Source: Sphingobacteriaceae bacterium (GTDB lineage Bacteria; Bacteroidota; Bacteroidia; Sphingobacteriales; Sphingobacteriaceae). From it: 57,579 bases of DNA. A program made the translations under genes and the position numbers. Location of the stretch: contig CANHCS010000003.1 in NCBI GenBank assembly GCA_947459195.1, positions 1 to 57,579 on the forward strand, given 5' to 3'. Positions 17,704 through 25,134 of the stretch are shown piece after piece (position 1 is the first letter of the stretch; each line of letters begins with the position of its first letter). Under the pieces are notes generated by a model. It did no database searches. It had not been told where the DNA came from and was given only the letters and a program-made list of their open reading frames with translations.

Positions 17704-18111
17704 ATGGGAAAGAAAAAAACCTGGGTAGAAAAACTAATTGAAATTAAAGACCCACAAATAAAACGCATTGAAACAGGCTTTGCCGATATCCCGGCAGGCA
17801 GTACGATGTTGATTGCGACCCCTCAACTAATTGATCAATACATTCGAGAAATTGGTTTTGGAAAACGAGTTGACAGCAAAACTTTACGAAAAGACCTTGC
17901 CTTAGATCATCATGCAGACTATACTTGCCCGGTAACTACCGGAATCTTTTTAAGAATTGTAGCCGAAGCAAACTTTGAAAAATTGCAAAAAGGAGCAGCA
18001 ATTGAAGATATTACACCGTTCTGGAGAGTGATAGAGCCAAATAGTTCTTTGGCAAAAAAGCTTTCTTTCGGGCAGGATTTTTTACTAGCGCAAATAGACA
18101 AAGAAAAATAA
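17704..18111 (+). CDS. MGMT-family (alkyltransferase-like) protein
   Basis: 135 residues. The pattern KTWVEKL at the N terminus, RKDLALDHHADYTCPVTTGIF in the middle and ITPFWRVI late matches a family annotated as MGMT/alkyltransferase-like proteins. The core reads Tyr-Thr-Cys75-Pro instead of the Pro-Cys-His-Arg active site of O6-methylguanine methyltransferases, so alkyl transfer of the standard kind is not supported. It may recognise altered bases without repairing them, or do something else. The YdeI-like gene follows by 15 bases. Confidence 0.6.
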   Translation: MGKKKTWVEKLIEIKDPQIKRIETGFADIPAGSTMLIATPQLIDQYIREIGFGKRVDSKTLRKDLALDHHADYTCPVTTGIFLRIVAEANFEKLQKGAAIEDITPFWRVIEPNSSLAKKLSFGQDFLLAQIDKEK

Positions 18112-18126
18112 CATACCATTTAAATC

Positions 18127-18753
18127 ATGAACCCAAAGGTTGATAAATACCTAATAGACGGCTGTATGCGTTGCAAGTTTGGCGGAACGCCAAAATGTAA
18201 AGTATTGAACTGGGTGGAGGAATTAGAACACCTCCGACAGATCGCATTAGACTCGGGTTTGACAGAAGAAATCAAATGGGGAGTGCCTGTTTACACACAC
18301 AAGGGGAAAAATGTGATAACAGTGAACGCACTTAAAGAGTCGGCGAATATTGGTTTTTTTAATGGAGTTTTATTAGCCGACGAGCATAAAATCTTACAAC
18401 AACAAGGTAATATACAATTGGGCAGAATAGTAAAGTTTAAAACGACAGCAGCAATTAAAAAGCTAGAAAATGTGCTGAAGTCTTACATTAAAGAAGCAAT
18501 TACCATCGAAGAAAGTGGAAAGAAAGCGGAGTTCATCAAAAAGCCTGAACCTATTCCAGACGAGTTAAAACAAGCTTTTGAGGATGAACCTGCGTTTAAG
18601 AAAGCATTCTACGCTTTAACACCCGGACGACAAAGAGCCTACATCATTCATTTTTCCCAACCTAAACAAACACAAACAAGAACAGGACGAATAGAAAAAT
18701 ACAAAGCACAAATTTTTGACGGGGTAGGACTGAATGACAAGTATAGTTGTTAA
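18127..18753 (+). CDS. YdeI/OmpD-associated (DUF1801-type) protein
   Basis: 208 residues. The middle (EEIKWGVPVYTHKGKNVITV, then ANIGFFNGVLL) is the DUF1801 fold. The C-terminal part (IPDELKQAFEDEPAFKKAFYALTPGRQRAYIIHFSQ) is the YdeI/OmdA helical region. The N terminus carries Cys residues in a C-x2-C...C arrangement (DGCMRCKFGGTPKCKVL) that could hold a metal, unusual for the family. The biochemical role of the family is not established. It probably forms a two-gene operon with the MGMT-like gene. Confidence 0.7.
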   Translation: MNPKVDKYLIDGCMRCKFGGTPKCKVLNWVEELEHLRQIALDSGLTEEIKWGVPVYTHKGKNVITVNALKESANIGFFNGVLLADEHKILQQQGNIQLGRIVKFKTTAAIKKLENVLKSYIKEAITIEESGKKAEFIKKPEPIPDELKQAFEDEPAFKKAFYALTPGRQRAYIIHFSQPKQTQTRTGRIEKYKAQIFDGVGLNDKYSC

Positions 18754-18913
18754 CAAAAAAGAAAGCGAAGCCTAGATTAATTTTCCTGAGTTGCCTTACT
18801 TTACAAACAATCGATAGCATTATTACTAAATTTAACCCCTGTATTCTTTTTCGATTTAATCGCACAATGAATCAATACTGCATCTTGCCAAAAAAGCTTA
18901 GAATCCAGAAATA

Positions 18914-20017
18914 GTGAATAAAGGCCTTACAAAATATCTACTGTTCTTTTTAATATTCAAAATTGGGCAAAGCTGTTTTGCACAAACAGATAGTACAAAG
19001 CGTCAAAATCCCCAAATAAAATTTTCTGGTTTTATTGACGTATTCTATGCTTATGACTTCAATCAACCGCAGAAAGAATCCCGCCAAGCATTTTTATACA
19101 ACCACAACCGCCACAATAAGCTCGATGTAAATCTCGGCTTTATCAAAGGGGCTATTGAGCATAATAAATACAGAGCGAACATTGCATTACACACTGGAAC
19201 TTATGCAAATGATAATTATGCCTCAGAACCCAAATTACTGCAAAACATCTTTGAAGCTAATATTGGCTTAGCACTCAACAAGAAAAATAACCTTTGGATA
19301 GATGCTGGAATTTTTGCTTCCCACATTGGTTTTGAAAGTGCCATTTCAACCGACAGCTGGACTTTAACCCGCTCCCTACTCGCAGAAAATTCTCCCTATT
19401 ATTTGTCGGGAGCAAAACTGACATTTAAACCAAATAGCAAATGGGAATTAGCAGCTCTGATTACCAACGGTTGGCAGCGTATTAGAAAAGTACCCGGAAA
19501 TTCATTGCCTTCATTGGGTACTCAAGTAAAATTCAGCCCTTCAGAAAAAACAACATGGAATTGGAGCACGTTCATCGGAACTGATGATCCGGACAGTACA
19601 AGACGGATGCGCTATTTCAATAATTTTTTTGGACAATTTCAACTCAACAACAAATGGGGATTAATTGCTGGTTTTGATATAGGCATGCAACAGCGAAAAC
19701 ACAAGAGCTCGCAATATGACTTTTGGTTCAGTCCTGTAATGATCCTCAAATACCAATTGTCAGAGACTTGGGCCACTGCCTTTCGCACGGAGTATTATCA
19801 AGATCAAATAGGTATTATCATTCCCACAAACACCACCAATGGATTTAAAACCACGGGGCTTTCACTCAACATTGACTTTACACCATCACGCCGTTTATTC
19901 TACCGCTTAGAGGGACGATGGTTAAACAGTAAAGACAAGATATTTCAGCAGACAAATAACTTAGCCAACAATAACCTTTTCATCGTAACATCCATCGCAA
20001 TACGACTCGATCGATAA
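18914..20017 (+). CDS. Putative outer membrane porin (OmpL/BBP2-like)
   Basis: 367 residues starting at a GTG. A signal peptide (to about residue 23, SCFAQ) precedes a beta-barrel. KFSGFIDVFYAYDFNQP at the start of the mature protein, SHIGFES and the repeated amphipathic strands ending with IVTSIAIRLDR match Bacteroidota proteins annotated as OmpL-like beta-barrel porin-2. It should form a diffusion channel; the substrate is unknown. It stands alone, 160 bases after the YdeI-like gene. No clear terminator follows. Confidence 0.72.
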   Translation: MNKGLTKYLLFFLIFKIGQSCFAQTDSTKRQNPQIKFSGFIDVFYAYDFNQPQKESRQAFLYNHNRHNKLDVNLGFIKGAIEHNKYRANIALHTGTYANDNYASEPKLLQNIFEANIGLALNKKNNLWIDAGIFASHIGFESAISTDSWTLTRSLLAENSPYYLSGAKLTFKPNSKWELAALITNGWQRIRKVPGNSLPSLGTQVKFSPSEKTTWNWSTFIGTDDPDSTRRMRYFNNFFGQFQLNNKWGLIAGFDIGMQQRKHKSSQYDFWFSPVMILKYQLSETWATAFRTEYYQDQIGIIIPTNTTNGFKTTGLSLNIDFTPSRRLFYRLEGRWLNSKDKIFQQTNNLANNNLFIVTSIAIRLDR

Positions 20018-20286
20018 TATCCTGGCTTGGGTAAGCTTTCATTACTGCACTTGACGAGTCAAAGCTTAACTACCTTTAATGAAAGGTCATTGATGCCAAA
20101 ATCAAATACCACCACTCCAGCTAATTCTTAATTTAGAAGACTAAACCGCTCAGCTTTTGGTTTGATTCCTAAAACCAAAAGCACTTGAAACCAATTTTTA
20201 AAAAAATTTTGGCACATCCTGCTGGGTATCTATGTGGATTTTTTTGAGCTGGTTCAAAAATGATCTGAAACATTACTGTTTTAAAT
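20018..20286. other. Spacer downstream of the porin gene
   Basis: No credible gene. It holds an 11-bp inverted repeat (20153-20182) and an AT-rich imperfect palindrome around 20191-20212. The 21-bp repeat array begins at its right end. Confidence 0.6.
20153..20182. repeat. Perfect 11-bp inverted repeat
   Basis: Arms GCTTTTGGTTT (20153-20163) and AAACCAAAAGC (20172-20182) with an 8-nt loop. Neither strand has a proper T-run directly after the stem, so it is not a standard terminator. An imperfect AT-rich palindrome follows at 20191-20212. It may be a transcript-end structure for the porin gene or a protein site. Confidence 0.5.
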
Positions 20287-20622
20287 ACTTTTTGTACTAA
20301 GTTCAACACCCTAATTCCGCAACTTAGCACCAACTGTTGGCACATTTGCATCGGCAATTCGCACACTCGTATGTATAGTTGGCATACTCACATGGTGAGA
20401 ACAGAATACCTCACTTATAAAATGTACAATCACATCTGCCAAACAGATCATCACATTGTTTAAACGAACAATACCAACGTTTGAACAGATCATCGCATAC
20501 GCTAAACGCAACATAACAATTGCAAAACACCTAATCGCATAAAATAAACTTATAGTAAGATTGGCAAAACTAACATCAGCACAATATAAACTTAGCATGG
20601 AACGTTTAATACCATACATAAC
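20287..20622. repeat. Array of 16 degenerate repeats with exact 21-bp period
   Basis: Cutting 20287-20622 into 21-base steps gives 16 units that align without a single insertion or deletion. In plus orientation, by hand count: position 1 is A in 16/16, position 2 is C or T in 14/16, position 8 a purine in 15/16, position 9 A or T in 16/16, position 10 A in 12/16, position 11 C in 13/16, position 14 A in 14/16, position 18 T or C in 16/16 and position 21 C in 13/16. The pattern is AY-N5-RAAC-N2-A-N2-AT-N2-C. The right-hand ten units share the AAC core best; the left ones replace it with TTGGCA/TTCGCA-like cores. The array ends nine bases before the HTH gene start. Confidence 0.85.
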
Positions 20623-20631
20623 AAAATCACC

Positions 20632-21000
20632 ATGCTTAAACTCAATTTAAAACACCTGTTCAACGAGCGAGGCATTACACAACCCTACACCTACCTACAA
20701 AAACATGGTATTCCGAGGCATACCGCCCGGCGCATACTCAATGGAGAGCATACCCACCTTCATTTTCATTATGTAGAGCTGCTTTGCAAAGCCTTCATCT
20801 GCACTCCCAATGACTTATTTGAATACATTCCGGCTCAGCAGGACACCTTGGCGGCAAATCATCCCTTAAATAACCTGAAAAAAGAAGCGCTCGATTTCAG
20901 TTGGCTGCAATCTACCGCCAATATGCCCCTGCAAGAGCTCCATCAGCTCATCAGAAAAGTGAAAGAGGAGATAGACCAAGCACCCCAAACCGAGCGTTAA
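20632..21000 (+). CDS. Small XRE-like helix-turn-helix regulator
   Basis: 122 residues. Residues about 5-65 fit a Cro/C1-type HTH (LFNERGI, YLQKHGIPRHTARRILNGEHTHLHF, YVELLCKAFICTPNDLFEYIP), where HTARRIL would be the recognition helix. The C-terminal 50 residues are helical and charged (NNLKKEALDF to LIRKVKEEIDQ) and may dimerise. The start codon follows the 21-bp repeat array by nine bases, so binding to the array and autoregulation is the obvious but untested idea. The mlaE-like gene begins 72 bases downstream. Confidence 0.8.
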   Translation: MLKLNLKHLFNERGITQPYTYLQKHGIPRHTARRILNGEHTHLHFHYVELLCKAFICTPNDLFEYIPAQQDTLAANHPLNNLKKEALDFSWLQSTANMPLQELHQLIRKVKEEIDQAPQTER

Positions 21001-21072
21001 AAAAAGCAGGGATATTCGTTAAAGCCAAAACAGCTTCCTATTTTTACCAACGAAAAGCCCACAATACGGATC

Positions 21073-21807
21073 ATGTTTTTTCAATCCTTTGGTAAATATA
21101 TTCTGCTGCTCAAAGCCGTTTTCCGTCGTCCGGAAAAATGGAGCATTTACCGTAAAGAGATTTTGAAAGAGATGGTAGCCATCGGCGTAGGTTCGCTGGG
21201 TATCATCACTATCATCTCCGTGTTTTTAGGAGCCGTAACCACCGTGCAAACCGCTTTCCAGCTGGTAAGTAACCTGGTACCCCGCTCCGTAATTGGCACC
21301 ATTGTCCGCGATTCATCCATCCTGGAGCTCAGTCCCACCATTTCGGCCATTGTTTTGGCCGGGAAAGTAGGTTCGAGCGTGGCCTCACAAATAGGCACCA
21401 TGCGGGTAACCGAACAGATTGATGCCCTCGAAATCATGGGGATCAATTCACCGGGCTACCTCATACTGCCAAAAATTGTGGGAGCTGTGACCATGATTCC
21501 GCTCTTGGTGATCATTTCCATTGCATTGAGTATTACGGGCGGCTATTTTGCCGGCTCCTTATCTGGTGCCGTTACTGCCCAAGACTATGTTTATGGCATC
21601 ACCACCGATTTTATACCCTTCACCTTTACGGTCTGTATGGTCAAATCGGTCATGTTCGCATTCATCATCACCACCATATCAGCTTACCAGGGTTATTATA
21701 CCTCTGGAGGCGCACTCGAAGTGGGTATTTCCAGCACCCGTGCGGTGGTGATTAGCTGCATCATGATTCTCTGTGCCGATTACGTCATCGCTCAATTGCT
21801 CTTATGA
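21073..21807 (+). CDS. mlaE: MlaE-family lipid transport permease
   Basis: 244 residues with about five to six membrane helices. The family core is clear: VRDSSILELSPTISAIVLAGKVGSSVASQIGTMRVTEQIDALEIMGINSPGYLILPK. MlaE is the inner-membrane permease that, with MlaF and an MCE protein, moves phospholipids between the membranes. Its stop overlaps the ATPase gene by four bases. No MCE (MlaD) gene follows in this window; in Bacteroidota it usually lies near, so it may be elsewhere. Confidence 0.93.
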   Translation: MFFQSFGKYILLLKAVFRRPEKWSIYRKEILKEMVAIGVGSLGIITIISVFLGAVTTVQTAFQLVSNLVPRSVIGTIVRDSSILELSPTISAIVLAGKVGSSVASQIGTMRVTEQIDALEIMGINSPGYLILPKIVGAVTMIPLLVIISIALSITGGYFAGSLSGAVTAQDYVYGITTDFIPFTFTVCMVKSVMFAFIITTISAYQGYYTSGGALEVGISSTRAVVISCIMILCADYVIAQLLL

Positions 21808-22550
21808 TAGAAATTAAAAACATTCATAAAGCCTTTGGCGATCATCAGGTGATCAATGGTGTTTCGGCCACCTTTCATCCGGGAATCACTAACCTCATCA
21901 TCGGAGGTTCCGGATCTGGTAAAACCGTTCTATTGAAATGCATGGTGGGTTTACACGAGCCCGACAAAGGGAATGTGGTGTACGACGGTCGAAATTTTAC
22001 CCGTATGAATTTTGAAGAACGCATTGCCATCCGAAAAGAGATCGGTATGCTTTTTCAGGGATCGGCGCTGTTTGATTCTATGACCGTTGAGGAAAATATC
22101 CTCTTCCCGCTCAACATGTTTACCAAGCAAAGTGCCCAAGAGAAATTAGAAAGAGCCAACTTTTGTTTAGAACGCGTAAATCTGGCCGGCAAGAACCATT
22201 TGTTCCCTTCCGAATTATCAGGGGGAATGAAAAAACGGGTGGGTATTGCCCGTGCCATTGCCATGAACCCTAAATATTTGTTTTGCGATGAGCCTAACTC
22301 AGGCCTCGATCCTCGTACATCCATCGTAATAGACGAACTCATTGCCGAGATTACCGACGAATACCAGATCACCACCATTGTGGTAACCCACGACATGAAT
22401 TCGGTAATGGGCATAGGTGAAAAAATCTTGTACTTGTATGAGGGTAAAAAATGGTGGGAAGGCTCTAACGACGAAATCATCACCACTAAAAATCAGGAAT
22501 TGAATGATTTTATCTTCGCCAGCAAATTCATGAAAGCCCTAAAAAAATAA
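21804..22550 (+). CDS. mlaF: MlaF-type ABC transporter ATPase
   Basis: 248 residues. Walker A GGSGSGKT, signature LSGGMKKRVGIARA, Walker B YLFCDEPNSGLDP and the switch His in VVTHDMNSVM are intact. The GMKKR signature and PNSGLDP are typical of MlaF rather than of importers. It energises lipid transport with the adjacent MlaE, whose gene it overlaps by four bases. Confidence 0.93.
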   Translation: MIEIKNIHKAFGDHQVINGVSATFHPGITNLIIGGSGSGKTVLLKCMVGLHEPDKGNVVYDGRNFTRMNFEERIAIRKEIGMLFQGSALFDSMTVEENILFPLNMFTKQSAQEKLERANFCLERVNLAGKNHLFPSELSGGMKKRVGIARAIAMNPKYLFCDEPNSGLDPRTSIVIDELIAEITDEYQITTIVVTHDMNSVMGIGEKILYLYEGKKWWEGSNDEIITTKNQELNDFIFASKFMKALKK

Positions 22551-22562
22551 GACCAACCCGCC

Positions 22563-23441
22563 ATGATAGAACTGCTTAGCCCTGCCCATTGGAAAGATTA
22601 TGAATTACTCGATTGTGGCGATTTTGAAAAACTGGAACGCTTTGGCGATGTCATCCTGATCCGACCAGAGCCGCAGGCCGTATGGAAAAAGCTGTGGAGC
22701 GAAAGCGAGTGGACCAAGTTACACCACATACGTTTCAAAGGGCGTTCGGCTACTTCGGGCGACTGGATCAAGAAAAATCCAAAAACAGCCGATCGCTGGC
22801 AAGTCAATTATCAAAATAAAGACATCAGCATCAATTTCCGTTTGGGATTAACCTCTTTCAAACACGTAGGTATTTTCCCTGAACAAGCCGTGAACTGGGA
22901 TTTTATTGCGGAGCAAATTAAAAGGTTCAAAAACCCGGAGCCTAAAGTACTGAACCTGTTTGCCTATACCGGAGGAGCTTCTTTAGCGGCCAAAGCGGCC
23001 GGTGCCGATACCACTCACGTCGATTCCATTAAACAAGTGGTTACTTGGGCAAACGAAAATCAGGAACTATCCAAATTAAAAGACATCCGTTGGGTAGTGG
23101 AAGACGCCCTGAAATTTGTGAAACGGGAAATTAAAAGAGGAAAAAAGTACAATGGCATCATCCTCGATCCACCGGCCTATGGTCATGGACCCAATGGTGA
23201 AAAATGGAAATTGGAAGACCATATCCAAGAAATGATGCAGGATGTGGTACAGCTGCTGGATGAAAAAGAACACTTCCTCATCCTGAATGCTTACTCCATG
23301 GGCTTTTCTTCTGTCATTATTGAAAATCTGATCAAAAGCTCATTCCCCAAGGTAAGTAATCTAAACTGTGGCGAATTGTTTCTGCCGGCCAAAAGCGGGT
23401 GTAAGCTGCCATTGGGTGTTTTCGGCAGGTTTTACAAATAA
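22563..23441 (+). CDS. Class I SAM-dependent methyltransferase (RlmI/K-like)
   Basis: 292 residues. The SAM-binding loop is LNLFAYTGGASLAAKAAGA, followed by an acidic residue (THVDSIKQVVTWANENQ); the catalytic loop IILDPPAYGHG has the DPPxYG form seen in COG1092 RNA methyltransferases. The N-terminal 100 residues lack a recognisable PUA domain. Most relatives methylate rRNA cytosine or guanine; the exact target here is not decidable. The gene follows mlaF by 12 bases and may be co-transcribed. Confidence 0.85.
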   Translation: MIELLSPAHWKDYELLDCGDFEKLERFGDVILIRPEPQAVWKKLWSESEWTKLHHIRFKGRSATSGDWIKKNPKTADRWQVNYQNKDISINFRLGLTSFKHVGIFPEQAVNWDFIAEQIKRFKNPEPKVLNLFAYTGGASLAAKAAGADTTHVDSIKQVVTWANENQELSKLKDIRWVVEDALKFVKREIKRGKKYNGIILDPPAYGHGPNGEKWKLEDHIQEMMQDVVQLLDEKEHFLILNAYSMGFSSVIIENLIKSSFPKVSNLNCGELFLPAKSGCKLPLGVFGRFYK

Positions 23442-23508
23442 GCCTTTCTAATTTTACTAAAAGCTTTTTATCTTCATCTCATCTGCTTGGGCAGATCTTC
23501 ACAGCAAT

Positions 23509-24531
23509 ATGAATTCATTCAAAAAAACCATACTCACCTGCATGGTGGGTAGTATCCTTTTAAGCAGCTGCAATGGCTCCTCAGGCTCTGCAATCAAAAA
23601 TAGTAAAGACTCTACCAGCACCAGTAAACGTGCAGCCAATTATCCGCCACTCGATACTTTGGCCTACCGCCAGAAAATGAAGGCACTTGCCAATGGTGAT
23701 ACCACTGGTAAATGGCCGGTAAAGAAAGAACCCTATCCATTAGCAGGCGCCATTCTGCCATTTAAACGCATTGTAGCCTATTATGGTAATTTATATTCGG
23801 TGCGAATGGGCATTTTAGGGGAGCTACCGCCAAAACAAATGCTCGCAAAATTAGATCAGGAAGTAAAAAGATGGGAAAAAGCCGACCCTCAAACTCCCGT
23901 TCAACCGGCATTGCACTACATTGCAGTGGTGGCTCAAGGAGATGGTGGCAAAGATGGCAAATACCGTTTCCGCATGCCCGATAAGCAGATAGACTCCGTA
24001 ATGAGCATTGCAAAAATGCGCAATGCCATTGTGTTTTTGGATATTCAAGTAGCACTGAGCACCATAAGAGAGGAACTACCCCGACTAGAGAAGTATCTCA
24101 AACTCCCCAATGTACACCTGGGTATCGACCCTGAGTTTTCTATGAAAACAGGCGCTAAACCAGGAACTAAAATTGGTACTTATGATGCTGCCGATATCAA
24201 CTATTGCTCCGATTACCTGGCTAAACTGGTACAAGCGCACGGATTGCCACCCAAGGTATTTACCATTCACCGTTTTACAAAGGGTATGGTTACCAATAGC
24301 AAGCAAATTAAACTCCGTCCGGAAGTGCAATTGGTGATGCACATGGATGGCTGGGGAGCACCAGAGCTGAAAAAAGGAACTTACCGCCACTGGATTTACA
24401 ATGAGCCGGTGCAGTTTACCGGCTTTAAGTTGTTCTACAAAAACGATATCAAGAATCCGCCAAACCGGATGATGACCCCTGAAGAATTGGTAAAACTGAC
24501 CCCAAAACCCGCTTACATTCAATACCAATAA
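23509..24531 (+). CDS. Hypothetical lipoprotein, possible TIM-barrel fold
   Basis: 340 residues. A lipoprotein signal peptide ends with the lipobox LLSSC (Cys21); a Ser/Lys-rich linker follows. The rest alternates strands and helices: FKRIVAYYGN, LHYIAVVAQG, NAIVFLDIQVALS, VHLGIDPEFSM, KVFTIHRFTKGMV, VQLVMHMDGWG. This looks like a barrel with acidic residues at strand ends (LDIQ, GIDPEF), reminiscent of glycoside-hydrolase-like folds. I do not recognise the family and assign no activity. Probably tethered to the outer membrane, periplasmic or surface side. The msrA start follows one base after its stop. Confidence 0.7.
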   Translation: MNSFKKTILTCMVGSILLSSCNGSSGSAIKNSKDSTSTSKRAANYPPLDTLAYRQKMKALANGDTTGKWPVKKEPYPLAGAILPFKRIVAYYGNLYSVRMGILGELPPKQMLAKLDQEVKRWEKADPQTPVQPALHYIAVVAQGDGGKDGKYRFRMPDKQIDSVMSIAKMRNAIVFLDIQVALSTIREELPRLEKYLKLPNVHLGIDPEFSMKTGAKPGTKIGTYDAADINYCSDYLAKLVQAHGLPPKVFTIHRFTKGMVTNSKQIKLRPEVQLVMHMDGWGAPELKKGTYRHWIYNEPVQFTGFKLFYKNDIKNPPNRMMTPEELVKLTPKPAYIQYQ

Positions 24532-24532
24532 A

Positions 24533-25063
24533 ATGGAAAAACTGGTATTAGGTGGGGGTTGTTTTTGGTGTACCGAAGCTGTTTTCCAAAGACTGAAGGG
24601 TGTAACAAAAGTAGTATCGGGTTATATGGGTGGGCTGTTTCCGAATCCGAGCTATCGCGAAATTTGTACGGGCAAAACCGGCCATGCAGAAGTGATAGAG
24701 ATCAGTTACGACCCTAAAGAAATCAGTTTAGAAGAGCTCTTGTTGGTTTTCTTCAAAACTCACGATCCCACCACCTTGAACCGTCAGGGAAATGACGTAG
24801 GTACCCAATACCGATCAGTGATTTTTTATGCCGATGAGCAGCAAAGAAGCATTGCCATGCAACTGATTAAACAATTGGAAGATGCCAAGGTATTCGATGC
24901 AGCCATTGTGACCGAATTAAGTCCGGCAAGTGAATTTTACCCGGCAGAAGATTACCACCAGGATTATTTCAATCAGAACAGCTACCAACCTTACTGTAGC
25001 TTTGTGATCCAGCCGAAGCTGAATAAATTCATGAAAGAGTTTGAGGAGTTGCTGACAAAATAA
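24533..25063 (+). CDS. msrA: Peptide methionine-S-sulfoxide reductase A
   Basis: 176 residues. The motif GGCFWCTEAVF holds the catalytic Cys10; HAEVIEISYDP, FFKTHDPTTLNRQGNDVGTQYRS and PAEDYHQDYF are MsrA hallmarks. It reduces the S-epimer of methionine sulfoxide in proteins. No signal peptide, so cytoplasmic. It begins one base after the lipoprotein stop and should be translated from the same mRNA. Confidence 0.97.
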   Translation: MEKLVLGGGCFWCTEAVFQRLKGVTKVVSGYMGGLFPNPSYREICTGKTGHAEVIEISYDPKEISLEELLLVFFKTHDPTTLNRQGNDVGTQYRSVIFYADEQQRSIAMQLIKQLEDAKVFDAAIVTELSPASEFYPAEDYHQDYFNQNSYQPYCSFVIQPKLNKFMKEFEELLTK

Positions 25064-25134
25064 TCTATTGAAGAAACCAATTCATTGAATCTTGTATTGA
25101 TTCTTTCTGACGAAAACCTTGATACAATTGAGAT

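Noticed and set aside
20311-20619. 102-codon open frame on the minus strand through the 21-bp array
   Set aside because: It exists because the period is a multiple of three. The base conserved in all units is a wobble position and the residues at equal positions vary without pattern (N, Y, I, V, D, S, H, G), so it is not selected as protein.
20287-20622. CRISPR array
   Set aside because: Units are contiguous and degenerate; there are no identical repeats separated by unique spacers and no cas genes.
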